A stretch of DNA of 64,000 bases from an uncultured Atopobiaceae bacterium (GTDB taxonomy: Bacteria > Actinomycetota > Coriobacteriia > Coriobacteriales > Atopobiaceae). Below the pieces are notes generated by a model, which saw nothing but the letters and a program-made list of their open reading frames with translations, was not told where the DNA came from and did not search any database. The stretch lies in assembly GCA_944322145.1 (NCBI GenBank), contig CALUNW010000004.1, positions 62,001 through 126,000 of the forward strand, written 5' to 3'. Every line of letters starts with the position of its first letter. The stretch's first letter is position 1. A program made the position numbers and the translations under genes. Below, one piece after another: positions 24,849-32,787 of this stretch.

Positions 24849-25988
24849 ATGCTCATAGCCGTCAGCAAGCAAAGCGCCCTGAGGGCACTGCGCGTCTTCC
24901 GCAGCGCACGCAGGCAGCTCCCGCACCGCCGCCACGAGCTGCCCGAGCCCGACCCCGCCCCTCAGAGTCGGTGGACGGTGGGCGTCGTCCCGCTGGACGC
25001 CCTGGGGCTCTCCGCGCCACCCGACAAGAGCAGCCCAATCGATGTCATCGTCCCCACGGCGGCGTCTCGTCTCCGGGCGTCGTTCTTCTCGTGCCACGTC
25101 CAGCCCGCCGCCTTGCCAAAAGACTCGTTCGTCATGCTTGGTGACGAGCTCTGCATCCCCTGCCCCGAGCTCCTCTTCCTTCAGATGGCCGACGTCATGA
25201 CGCCCGAGGTCCACGCTCTTCTCGGCTACGAGCTCTGCGGCTCCTTCTCGCGCTCCGCAACCGACCCGCGCACCGGCGATGTCACCTATGACATCGCCCC
25301 CGTCACCTCCGTCGAGAAGATCTCGCGCTACCTCGACGCCTGCGGGAGAAGGAGGGGCGCCGTCATCGCTCGGAACAACCTCCGGCGCGTCGCGGACAGC
25401 GCGTGGGCGCCCCTCGAGGCCGTCATCGCCCTGATGGCGCGCCTCCCCGCAGATGCGAACGGATATGAGCTGGGAGAGGTCTCCCTCAACGTGCGACACG
25501 GGACGACGCCCGAGCTCGTCGCCCTCGGATGCCGCGAGTCCCGCGTGCCCGACATCGAGATCGCAGGCACCCACGTGGGGTTCAACTACGACGGACGCGC
25601 GCACCTCGACCTCGACGCCGTCGTGGAGGCCACCCGGAAGGGGGATCCCGCCGCGGCAATGAGGGACGTTCGCGAGAAGTACCTCGACGACCTCAAGAGA
25701 AACCGCGAGCTCGCCGCCATGGGACGCGTCATTCTCCCGGTGACGTCAAGCGACCTGTTTGCGCCGGGAGGGCTCGACGTCGTCATGCTCGAGGCGGCGC
25801 TCGCGATGGAGGAGTTCGACGGGAGAAGCGCGTCGCATCTCCGCACGCTCCTGGGGCGCCCGAGCGCTGGGTCGCGCCGGCAGCAGCTCATCTGGTCGCT
25901 TCTCCCCTGGCCGGAAGCACAGCGATATGCCCGGGAGCTCCTCGAGCGGACCCCGTGGAAGGTTGCCTCGCACGAGGGACGTACATGA
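24849..25988 (+). CDS. Uncharacterised protein with AbiEi-like middle and DUF559/Vsr-like C-terminus
   Basis: 379 residues. The basic N-terminus (about 1-40) may bind DNA. The middle has a pattern (LPKDSFVMLGDELCIPCPELLFLQMAD...LLGYELCG, about 95-140) like that following the HTH in actinobacterial AbiEi/DUF559-type proteins (LP..v...vt.PerTl.dla). The C-terminal part (GFNYDGRAHLDLD...DDLKRNRELAAMGRVIL) resembles the D/E-x-D...D-x-x-R-x-x-L-x-x-x-G-V layout of DUF559/Vsr-like PD-(D/E)XK folds, though the key acidic residues are only partly evident. GGGAGG precedes ATG 24849. The gene is bracketed by inverted copies of one repeat, copy C beginning at the base after its TGA. It could be cargo of a small mobile or defence unit; its function is not established. 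Confidence 0.6.
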   Translation: MLIAVSKQSALRALRVFRSARRQLPHRRHELPEPDPAPQSRWTVGVVPLDALGLSAPPDKSSPIDVIVPTAASRLRASFFSCHVQPAALPKDSFVMLGDELCIPCPELLFLQMADVMTPEVHALLGYELCGSFSRSATDPRTGDVTYDIAPVTSVEKISRYLDACGRRRGAVIARNNLRRVADSAWAPLEAVIALMARLPADANGYELGEVSLNVRHGTTPELVALGCRESRVPDIEIAGTHVGFNYDGRAHLDLDAVVEATRKGDPAAAMRDVREKYLDDLKRNRELAAMGRVILPVTSSDLFAPGGLDVVMLEAALAMEEFDGRSASHLRTLLGRPSAGSRRQQLIWSLLPWPEAQRYARELLERTPWKVASHEGRT

Positions 25989-26065
25989 AATAACGCGCAC
26001 AGTTTGCGTTTCACGTTTTCGCGACCTGCGAATATATAAAGTGAAAACAAACTGTGCGCGTTATT
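25989..26065. repeat. AACGCGCACAG-type palindromic repeat, copy C
   Basis: Perfect 18-bp terminal arms (25989-26006 with 26048-26065, AATAACGCGCACAGTTTG and its complement) and core CCTGCGAATATATAAAGTG. It begins immediately after the stop codon (25986-25988) of the preceding gene. Confidence 0.82.
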
Positions 26066-26133
26066 CGGTTTTGAGAGCGCCTTGGGGGCGTTCTGGGGGC
26101 GTTCTGGGGCGCCTTGGTGCGTCCCGGAAACGT

Positions 26134-27264
26134 CTAGCCCAGGGCCTCCACGATCTTGTCGCCCATCGCGGCGGTGCCGAGGACCCTGTCGGCCGGCGTG
26201 CCCTCGTCGGCGATGTCCACGGTGCGCCAGCCCTCGTCGAGCACGCGCGTGACCGCGGCGGCCAGCTCGTCGGCGGCGTCGTCCATGCCAAAGCTGTAGC
26301 GGAGCATGAGCTCCACCGAGAGGATCTGCGCGATCGGGTTGGCGATGCCCTGGCCGGCGATGTCCGGCGCCGATCCGTGGCTCGGCTCGTAGAGGGCCGT
26401 GCCGTCTCCCAGGCTCGCGGAGGCGAGCATGCCGAGCGAGCCCGTGAGCATGGAGGCCTCGTCGGAGAGGATGTCGCCGAAGGTGTTCTCGGTCACGAGC
26501 ACGTCGAACTGGGCCGGGTTGGCGATGAGCTGCATCGCGGCGTTGTCGACGTACATGTCCTCGAGCGTCACGTCGGGATACTCGGCGGCGACGTTGTGCG
26601 CGACCTCGCGCCACATGCGAGAGGTGTCGAGCACGTTGGCCTTGTCGACGGAGTGGACCGCGCCCCTGCGGCGCCGCGCCGCGTCGAAGGCCCAGCGCAC
26701 CACGCGGTCGACCTCGTACTCGGAGTACTCGAGGACGTCGCGGGCGTACTCGCCGCGCGTCCCGCCCACGCCGGCGCCCTCGACGCCCATCATGCGCTCG
26801 TGGCCGCCAAAGTACAGGCCGCCCGTGAGCTCGCGGACGATGATGAGGTCGACGCCGTGCAGGACCTCGGGCTTGAGCGAGGACGCGTCGATCAGCGCGT
26901 CGAACATGCGCACCGGGCGCAGGTTGAGGTAGAGCCCGAGCTCCTTGCGGATGGCCAGGAGGCCCTGCTCCGGGCGCACGGCCCCCACCTTGGTGTCGGT
27001 CCACTTGGGCCCGCCCACCGCGGCGAGAAGAACCGCGTCGGAGGCACGCGCCGACTCGAGCGTCTCGGTCGGCAGCGCCGAGACCGGGCCGCCCGCCTCC
27101 GTGGTGGCGTCGATCGCGGCGCCGCCGATCAGATGGTCCTCGCAGACGAACTCGACGTCGTACTTCTCGCCCAGCGCGGCGAGGACCTTCTTGCCCTCGG
27201 CGATGATCTCGGGGCCGATGCCGTCGCCCGGCAGCGTGCAGATGCGATAGGTCTTGGAAGCCAT
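26134..27264 (-). CDS. leuB: 3-isopropylmalate dehydrogenase
   Basis: 376 residues. Oxidises and decarboxylates (2R,3S)-3-isopropylmalate with NAD+ in leucine synthesis. Visible are the N-terminal LPGDGIGPEI motif, the substrate-arginine loop (LGLYLNLRPVR near 105), VRELTGGLYFGG near 143, the catalytic Tyr/Lys and Mg2+ aspartates (VDNAAMQL, NTFGDILSDEA), and the NAD-binding GSAPDIAGQGIANP near 295. It starts 2 bases after leuD, so the two are translated together. It is separated from leuC and leuA by 5 kb of sugar-related genes. A repeat (copy C) lies downstream, and no clear terminator was seen. Confidence 0.95.
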   Translation of the reverse strand: MASKTYRICTLPGDGIGPEIIAEGKKVLAALGEKYDVEFVCEDHLIGGAAIDATTEAGGPVSALPTETLESARASDAVLLAAVGGPKWTDTKVGAVRPEQGLLAIRKELGLYLNLRPVRMFDALIDASSLKPEVLHGVDLIIVRELTGGLYFGGHERMMGVEGAGVGGTRGEYARDVLEYSEYEVDRVVRWAFDAARRRRGAVHSVDKANVLDTSRMWREVAHNVAAEYPDVTLEDMYVDNAAMQLIANPAQFDVLVTENTFGDILSDEASMLTGSLGMLASASLGDGTALYEPSHGSAPDIAGQGIANPIAQILSVELMLRYSFGMDDAADELAAAVTRVLDEGWRTVDIADEGTPADRVLGTAAMGDKIVEALG

Positions 27265-27266
27265 TG

Positions 27267-27773
27267 CTAGTTCACGCCCCTCTCGGCCATGACGCGCTTG
27301 GTGCGCGCGACCAGGCCGCCGTCGTTGATGATCTCCTGGATGAACGGCGGGAACGGCTGCGCCTGGAAGACGGCGCCGGTGGTCTCGTCGGTGATCGTGC
27401 CGGTGTCGGCGTCGACGGAGACGACGTCGCCCTCGGAGATGGCGTCGGCCGCCTCCGGGCACTCGAGGATGGGCAGGCCCATGTTGATGGAGTTGCGGTA
27501 GAAGATGCGCGCGAAGCTCTTGGCGATGACGCACGAGACGCCGGCGGCCTTGATGGCCACGGGCGCGTGCTCGCGGGACGAGCCGCAGCCGAAGTTCTCG
27601 TCGGCCACCACGATGTCGCCCGGCTTCACGCGGCTGACGAAGGTGGGGTCGAGGTCCTCGAGGCAGTGCTTGGCGAGCTCGGCCGGGTCGGACGTGTTGA
27701 GGTAGCGCGCCGGAATGATGACGTCGGTGTCGATGTCGCGCCCGTAGCGGAAGACGGTCCCTTTGAACTGCAT
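27267..27773 (-). CDS. leuD: 3-isopropylmalate dehydratase small subunit
   Basis: 168 residues; pairs with LeuC to isomerise 2- to 3-isopropylmalate. The typical opening [25 protein letters not shown] near 62 (substrate loop) and [11 protein letters not shown] near 90 are present. It is of the short LeuD type found with LeuC of the 420-residue archaeal-like class, matching the LeuC encoded at 32788. It is the first gene of leuDB; a CTCAAACA stem-loop (27800-27868) lies in its leader. Confidence 0.95.
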   Translation of the reverse strand: MQFKGTVFRYGRDIDTDVIIPARYLNTSDPAELAKHCLEDLDPTFVSRVKPGDIVVADENFGCGSSREHAPVAIKAAGVSCVIAKSFARIFYRNSINMGLPILECPEAADAISEGDVVSVDADTGTITDETTGAVFQAQPFPPFIQEIINDGGLVARTKRVMAERGVN

Positions 27774-27799
27774 CGTTGTCCTTTCTGGTCGCTCTCGGT

Positions 27800-27868
27800 G
27801 CCGCCGGGGCCATCCCCGTGCTCAAACAGTTGCTTCGCAAAACTGCGCGCGGGAATGGCCCCGGCGGC
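27800..27868. repeat. CTCAAACA/AAACTGCGCG stem-loop in the leuDB leader
   Basis: Perfect 14-bp arms (27800-27813 with 27855-27868, GCCGCCGGGGCCAT and its complement) around CCCCGTGCTCAAACA...CTTCGC...AAACTGCGCGCGGGA. The inner sequence matches the stem-loop at 17985-18072 although the arms do not. Confidence 0.78.
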
Positions 27869-27992
27869 TCGTGGTCGAGAAGAACGTGCTGCCGGGAGGA
27901 AACCGCCTGACGCGGCTCGCGCCATGCGGACCCCACCTCACTTTCGTTGGCGCCATTCTAGCGTCGGGGCCGGGGAGCTCTTACCGAAAGGG

Positions 27993-28038
27993 GGACGGGT
28001 TCTTCGAGCATTAACGGAACTGCTCTCAGAACCCGTCC
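27993..28038 (-). terminator. Hairpin downstream of the isomerase gene
   Basis: Perfect 11-bp stem (27993-28003 with 28028-28038, GGACGGGTTCT and its complement), 30 bases after the isomerase stop in the direction of transcription, followed by CCCCTTTCGG. It is a weak terminator at best, since the T tract is short. Confidence 0.4.
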
Positions 28039-28068
28039 GGAGGATCAGGCTATGTCAGCGGCAAGGGC

Positions 28069-29571
28069 CTACGCGAAGGGGTTCTCCGTGGGGTACGGGA
28101 GGCTCTTGGGCTGGTTGTAGGCGATGTCCTCGACGCCGAGGAAGCGCAGGGCGTCGAAGAGGGCGCGCCCGCAGTGGTTGAAGGCCACCGCGCCGTGGTG
28201 CGGGTAGCGCTTCTGGATCAGGACGTGGCGGTAGAAGCGGCCCATCTCCGGGATGGCGAAGACGCCGCGGCCGCCGAACGAGCAGGTCGTGACCGGCAGG
28301 ACCTCGCCCTCGGCGACGTAGCTGCGCAGGACGCCGTCGGAGTCGCACTGCAGGCGGTAGAACGTGATCTCGCTCGGGGCGATGTCGGCCTCGAGGGTGC
28401 CGCGGGTGAAGTCGGGCTCGGAGCCCTCGGGCTCGAGCAGGCGGTGCTGGATGAGCTGGAACTTGACCGCGCGATCGGCGCAGAGCTTGCAGCTCGGGGT
28501 GTTGCCGCAGTGGAAGCCCATGAAGGTGTCGGTGAGCTGCCAGTCGTGCTCGAACTTGCCGGCGATCTGCTCCTGGTAGAGGGAGGCGGGCACGGAGTTG
28601 TTGATGTCGAGCAGGGTCACCGTGTCGTCGGAGGCGCACATGCCGATGTACTCGGAGAGGGCGCCGTAGATGTCGACCTCGCAGGCCACGGGGATGCCGC
28701 GGGTGGCCAGGCGCGAGTTCACGAAGCACGGCTCGAAGCCGAACTCCTCCGGGAAGGCCGGCCAGCACTTGTCGGCGAAGGCCACGTACTTGCGGGCGCC
28801 CTTGTGCTGCTCGGCCCAGTCGAGCAGGGTGAGCTCGAACTGCGCCATGCGCTCGAGGAGGTCGGGGTAGTAGTTGCCCTCGCCCATCTCGGCGGCCATG
28901 TCGGCGCAGACGTCGGCGATGCGCGGGTCGCCCGCGTGGGCCTTGTAGGCGACGAGCAGGTCGAGCTCGGAGTTCTCCTCGATCTCGACGCCAATCTGGT
29001 AGAGGCCCTTGATCGGGGCGTTGCAGGCGAAGAAGTCCTGCGGGCGCGGGCCGAAGGCGATGATCTTGAGGTTGCGCACGCCGATGATCGTGCGGGCCAC
29101 GGGCACGAAGTCCTTGATCATCTGGGCGACCTCGGCGGCGGTGCCGACGGGGTAGGCCGGGATGTGGGCGGCGAGGTGGCGCATGCCGAGGTTGTAGCTG
29201 CAGTTGAGCATGCCGCAGTAGGCGTCGCCGCGGCCGTTGACCAGGTCGCCGTCGCCCTCGGCGGCCGCGACGCACATCGCGGGGCCGTCGAACTTCTGGA
29301 CGAGCAGGGTCTCGGGGGTCTCGGGGCCGAAGTTGCCGAGGAAGACCACGAGCGCGTTGGCGCCGGCGGCGACGGCCTCGGCGAGCGCGGGCTCGACGTC
29401 GGCCTCGGACTCGACGGTCTTGGTCACCTCGACGGCGTCGACGCCGAGCTCGGCGACGGCGGCCGCGACGGCGGCGCGACGGCGCTCGGAGAGCTCGATC
29501 GGGAAGCAGTCGCGCGAGACCGCGACGATGCCGAGCTTGACGTCAGGGATGTTGCTGGACTTGAGTGCCAT
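28069..29571 (-). CDS. L-fucose/L-arabinose isomerase family protein
   Basis: 500 residues with the two-domain fold of this family (N-terminal flavodoxin-like part to about 170, C-terminal catalytic part). Conserved segments include FGPRPQDFF near 165, EVDIYGALSEY near 310 (metal-binding acidic residues), a GFHCGNTPSC loop near 360 and NHCGRALF near 472. The family interconverts aldoses and ketoses with Mn2+. With xylulokinase next door, an arabinose-, xylose- or fucose-like sugar is likely, but the substrate is not fixed. GAGGAGATAGGC precedes the ATG. Three TAAACGTTTA-type sites lie upstream. Confidence 0.85.
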   Translation of the reverse strand: MALKSSNIPDVKLGIVAVSRDCFPIELSERRRAAVAAAVAELGVDAVEVTKTVESEADVEPALAEAVAAGANALVVFLGNFGPETPETLLVQKFDGPAMCVAAAEGDGDLVNGRGDAYCGMLNCSYNLGMRHLAAHIPAYPVGTAAEVAQMIKDFVPVARTIIGVRNLKIIAFGPRPQDFFACNAPIKGLYQIGVEIEENSELDLLVAYKAHAGDPRIADVCADMAAEMGEGNYYPDLLERMAQFELTLLDWAEQHKGARKYVAFADKCWPAFPEEFGFEPCFVNSRLATRGIPVACEVDIYGALSEYIGMCASDDTVTLLDINNSVPASLYQEQIAGKFEHDWQLTDTFMGFHCGNTPSCKLCADRAVKFQLIQHRLLEPEGSEPDFTRGTLEADIAPSEITFYRLQCDSDGVLRSYVAEGEVLPVTTCSFGGRGVFAIPEMGRFYRHVLIQKRYPHHGAVAFNHCGRALFDALRFLGVEDIAYNQPKSLPYPTENPFA

Positions 29572-29639
29572 GCCTATCTCCTCTCCCGGGGCGTCGGCAG
29601 CGCCGAGTGCCCCCTAGAATTGCCCTGTCTCTAGGTTCC

Positions 29640-29750
29640 GTTTAGAAAACGTTTAGATGAGCTAGAAATCTGCGAACGGTAGCTTTTCTGTCGGAATCGG
29701 CGGTCTCTAAACGTGCCGTTGTTCTTCTCGCTGTTTATAAACGTTTATAT
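29640..29750 (-). promoter_or_regulatory. TAAACGTTTA operator cluster between sugar genes
   Basis: Three related sites: TTTAGAAAACGTTTAGA (about 29641-29657), TCTAAACGT (29705-29713) and the 14-bp perfect palindrome TATAAACGTTTATA (about 29735-29748). Palindromes with a central CG are typical of LacI/GalR-family repressors. They lie between the xylulokinase end and the isomerase start, so they probably control the isomerase promoter. No regulator gene lies nearby. Confidence 0.55.
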
Positions 29751-29774
29751 TCTGGGCGAGAAGGACGAGCGGCC

Positions 29775-31253
29775 CTAAGCTCCCATCGTTCCAAACGTGT
29801 CCTTCAGCGCGGGATAGAGGCCGCGCCAGATCTGGTAGCGGCGCTCGTACTCCCCCGCCAGGGCGGCGTTGGGCGCGATGCGCTCGCGCACGCTCACCAG
29901 CTCCCGCGCGCACTCCCCCGTCGAGCCGTACGCGCCCGCCGCGACGGAGGCGAGCATGGCCCCGCCGTAGCCCGGCCCCTGCTCGGTGGTGGGCAGGACG
30001 AGCTCGATGCCCAGGATGTCAGCGAGCATCTGGAGCCACAGGCGGCTCTTCGCGCCGCCGCCGCACACCGTCGAGGACGCCACGTCGACGCCGAGCGAGC
30101 GCGCGATCTCCACCGAGTCGCGCACGGCGAAGGCCACGCCCTCGAGCACGGCGCGCGTGAGGTCGGCGCGCGAGGTGGACATGCTCATGCCCACGAAGGC
30201 GCCGCGAGCGTTGACGTCGTTGAGCGGGGTGCGCTCGCCCATGAGGTAGGGCAGGAAGTACGGGAGGTCGGCCGGCGCGCTCGCGGCGTCGATCCCCGTC
30301 TGCTCTGCGGCCATGTCGTCAGCGCCGAGCACGTCATTCACCCACCAGGCATTGCAGCTCGCCGCCGAGAGGATGCACCCCATGAGGTGCCAGGCGCCGT
30401 CCGCGTGGCAGAAGGAGTGGATGCGGTCGCCCACCCCCGCCGCGAAGCCCGCAGTGGGGATGAACACGGTGCCGGAGGTGCCGAGGCTGATGTTCATCGT
30501 GCCCGCGCCCACGGCGCCCGTCCCCACCGCGGCGGCGGCGTTGTCGCCCGCGCCGGCGGCCACGACCACGCCGCTCGGGAGCCCCAGCTCCTCGGCGACC
30601 TCGGGGCGCAGCGTGCCGATGGGCTCGTAGCTCTCGTAGACACGCGGCATCTGCATCGCGGCAAGCCCGCAGAGCGCAAGCATCTCGTCACTCCACGTGC
30701 GCCGCGCCACGTCAAAGAGCAGCGTGCCGGACGCGTCGGAGACGTCGGTGGCGTACGCGCCGGTGAGCAGGTGGTTCAGGTAGTCCTTGGGCAGCAGCAC
30801 GTGCGCGATGCGCGAGAAGAGCTCGGGCTCCTCCTGCCGCATCCACAGGAGCTTGGGCGCGGTGAAGCCAGCGTAGGCGATGTTGCCGGTGAGCTCGAGC
30901 AGGCGCGCGGTGCCCACCTCCTCGTTGAGGTAGCGGACCTGCTCGGCGGTGCGGCCGTCATTCCAGAGGATCGCGGGACGGATGACCTCGTCCTTCTCGT
31001 CCAGCGCAACCAGACCGTGCATCTGGCCGCCGCAGCCGATGCCCGCCACCTGGGAGGCGTCAAAGCCGGCGAGCAGCTCCGGCACGCCCTCGCACACCGC
31101 GCGCCACCAGTCCGCCGGGTTCTGCTGGCTCCAGCCGGGGCGCGGGTACTCCACGTCGTAGGACCTGCTCGTGATGTTGAGAATCTCTCCCCGCTCGTCC
31201 ATGAGCAGGAACTTGCAGGCGGACGTTCCCAGATCGACGCCGATGAAGTACAT
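29775..31253 (-). CDS. xylB: Xylulokinase (FGGY family)
   Basis: 492 residues. The N-terminal ATPase-fold strand DLGTSACKFLLMDE, GCGGQMHGLV near 80 (XylB signature), catalytic Asp of LWNDGRT near 105, the adenosine motif GGGAKSRLWLQML near 393 and C-terminal GPGYGGAMLA are all present. It phosphorylates D-xylulose (or a related ketopentose) with ATP to enter the pentose phosphate pathway. The length is normal. It is followed by the isomerase gene 203 bases downstream with its own operator cluster, and preceded by the dehydrogenase gene's terminator. Confidence 0.92.
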   Translation of the reverse strand: MYFIGVDLGTSACKFLLMDERGEILNITSRSYDVEYPRPGWSQQNPADWWRAVCEGVPELLAGFDASQVAGIGCGGQMHGLVALDEKDEVIRPAILWNDGRTAEQVRYLNEEVGTARLLELTGNIAYAGFTAPKLLWMRQEEPELFSRIAHVLLPKDYLNHLLTGAYATDVSDASGTLLFDVARRTWSDEMLALCGLAAMQMPRVYESYEPIGTLRPEVAEELGLPSGVVVAAGAGDNAAAAVGTGAVGAGTMNISLGTSGTVFIPTAGFAAGVGDRIHSFCHADGAWHLMGCILSAASCNAWWVNDVLGADDMAAEQTGIDAASAPADLPYFLPYLMGERTPLNDVNARGAFVGMSMSTSRADLTRAVLEGVAFAVRDSVEIARSLGVDVASSTVCGGGAKSRLWLQMLADILGIELVLPTTEQGPGYGGAMLASVAAGAYGSTGECARELVSVRERIAPNAALAGEYERRYQIWRGLYPALKDTFGTMGA

Positions 31254-31308
31254 GGTTGCCCCCTTGCTAGAACGTGACGTTGTGGTCAGGGTATAGCGTC
31301 GGGGCCGT

Positions 31309-31346
31309 CAAAGCAAAGGCCCGGGGCCGAGCGGTCGGCCCCGGGC
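31309..31346 (-). terminator. Terminator of the amine-dehydrogenase-like gene
   Basis: 12-bp stem (31319-31330 with 31335-31346, GCCCGGGGCCGA and its complement), 4-base loop. On the minus strand it is followed by CTTTGCTTTG. Confidence 0.75.
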
Positions 31347-31371
31347 GCAGTCAGGCTCTGGCGAGCGGTTA

Positions 31372-32397
31372 CTAGCAGTAGTACTCCATCGGGTAGGTGA
31401 GGTAGGCGTTGGGCTCGAGCTGGTCGGCCGTGACGTAGCCGCAGGGCGCGGCGAGCAGCTGCGGGATGCGGTTCACGATCGTGGCGCAGGTGTGCTCGAC
31501 CGTCGCGGGCTTGACCACGTGGAACTCCGTGTCGGGCTCGCCGGAGATCCACCAGTCGCACATGTCGCCGTCGTCGGGGCCGTAGACCTTGCCGATGGTC
31601 TCCTCCTCCACGGTGATGCCCTGCATGGTCTCGGCCGTGACCACCGCGGACATGCCGAGGCAGCGGCCGGCCTCGATGGTCTTGCCGAGGGTCTCGGAGT
31701 AGGTGTCCTCCTCAGCGACGTACGGGACGTGCTTCTGCTCGATGGACTTGATCGTGAGGCCGAGCTTGTTGCAGATGGCCTCGACGGCGTTCCACGCGTA
31801 GGACGGCTCGAACTCGGCAGGGTGCGCGATCTTGGCCTCGAACTCCTCGGGCGTGAGGTCGCAGCCGTGGGCGTTGGCGAGCGCCAGGCCGTACTCGTCG
31901 ACGTTGTAGCTGTAGGCGCCCTTGATCTTCTCGATCTTGTGGATGCCGCCGGCGACGATGCCCACCATGTTGATCCAGTAGATGTCCTGCATGCCGCTGC
32001 CGGTGATGGTGCAGCCGGTCTCCTTGGCCAGCGCGTCGAGGCGGTTGATCTGCGCCGCGGCGGTGGTCCAGGGATAGATGGCCTCCTCGCAGGTGGTGAT
32101 CACGTTGATGCCGCGCGAGACGCACTTCTCCACGTGGTCGTAGATGTCGCTGATGAAGCTGAAGAGGGTCACGACGGCGACGTCGGCGTCGCACTCGTCG
32201 AGGACCTTGTCGGCGTCGTCGGAGATGACGATGCCCGTCTTGACGCCGAGACCGGCGAAGTCGCCCACGTCCTGGCCCACGACGGCCGGGTCCACGTCGA
32301 TGGCGCCCACGATCTGCGCGCCGTGCTCGTACAGGTAGCGCAGGATGTACTTGGACATCTTTCCGCACCCGTACTGGACGACCTTGACCTTCTCCAT
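31372..32397 (-). CDS. NAD(P)-dependent amine dehydrogenase-like protein (2,4-diaminopentanoate dehydrogenase/DapB-like)
   Basis: 341 residues. An N-terminal Rossmann fold opens [11 protein letters not shown] and has a DapB-like IVGAIDVDP after strand 2. The C-terminal half matches the arrangement of 2,4-diaminopentanoate dehydrogenases of ornithine-fermenting anaerobes ([12 protein letters not shown] near 135, [17 protein letters not shown]). The family also includes other amine dehydrogenases, so ornithine degradation is possible, but the partner genes (ornithine aminomutase, OrtAB) are not here. Start 32397 follows GGGAGG. Codons are strongly biased, which suggests high expression. Confidence 0.7.
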   Translation of the reverse strand: MEKVKVVQYGCGKMSKYILRYLYEHGAQIVGAIDVDPAVVGQDVGDFAGLGVKTGIVISDDADKVLDECDADVAVVTLFSFISDIYDHVEKCVSRGINVITTCEEAIYPWTTAAAQINRLDALAKETGCTITGSGMQDIYWINMVGIVAGGIHKIEKIKGAYSYNVDEYGLALANAHGCDLTPEEFEAKIAHPAEFEPSYAWNAVEAICNKLGLTIKSIEQKHVPYVAEEDTYSETLGKTIEAGRCLGMSAVVTAETMQGITVEEETIGKVYGPDDGDMCDWWISGEPDTEFHVVKPATVEHTCATIVNRIPQLLAAPCGYVTADQLEPNAYLTYPMEYYC

Positions 32398-32582
32398 GGT
32401 TCCTCCCTGCACTCGCGCGGCCGCCCGCTGCGGCCGACCTCAGGACCGACTCTAGTACCCGGATATCGATTTCAGGGAAGGGACCTCCCGGCGGGCGCGA
32501 GGGGCGGCGCGGCCAGAGGCCCCGATTCCGACGCAAGCGGCATGGCAGCCCGTGGCCCGCGTGCCCGGCTGCCACCCCGGTA

Positions 32583-32676
32583 CGTTGCTACATGGAATTG
32601 AAGTAGGTAACGGGAGTCCGGGGTTGGAAAAAGGCCCGGTGACCCCCGTTACCTACTTCAATTCCATGTAGCAACG
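32583..32676. repeat. Perfect 32-bp inverted repeat
   Basis: Arms 32583-32614 and 32645-32676 are exact complements (beginning CGTTGCTACATGGAATTGAA), and the 30-base loop can pair further (GTCCGGG with CCCGG.GAC). The sequence is more AT-rich than its surroundings and non-coding. It occupies most of the 375-base gap between the dehydrogenase gene and leuC; the rest contains only the hairpin at 32722. Confidence 0.9.
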
Positions 32677-32721
32677 CCCCCGTCAGAGCACCAGGCGAGA
32701 AGAACCCGAAGACAGCAGGGA

Positions 32722-32766
32722 GCCCCTGGTCCTTCTCGCCAGTTCAAGACGAGAAGGACCAGGGGC
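32722..32766 (-). terminator. Hairpin after leuC
   Basis: Perfect 17-bp stem (32722-32738 with 32750-32766, GCCCCTGGTCCTTCTCG and its complement), 11-base loop, 21 bases after the leuC stop. It lacks a T tract, so termination would be factor-assisted or the structure acts as an mRNA 3' end. Both arms contain the CGAGAAGGAC motif. Confidence 0.5.
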
Positions 32767-32787
32767 CCCCGGACAGGCGACGGGACC

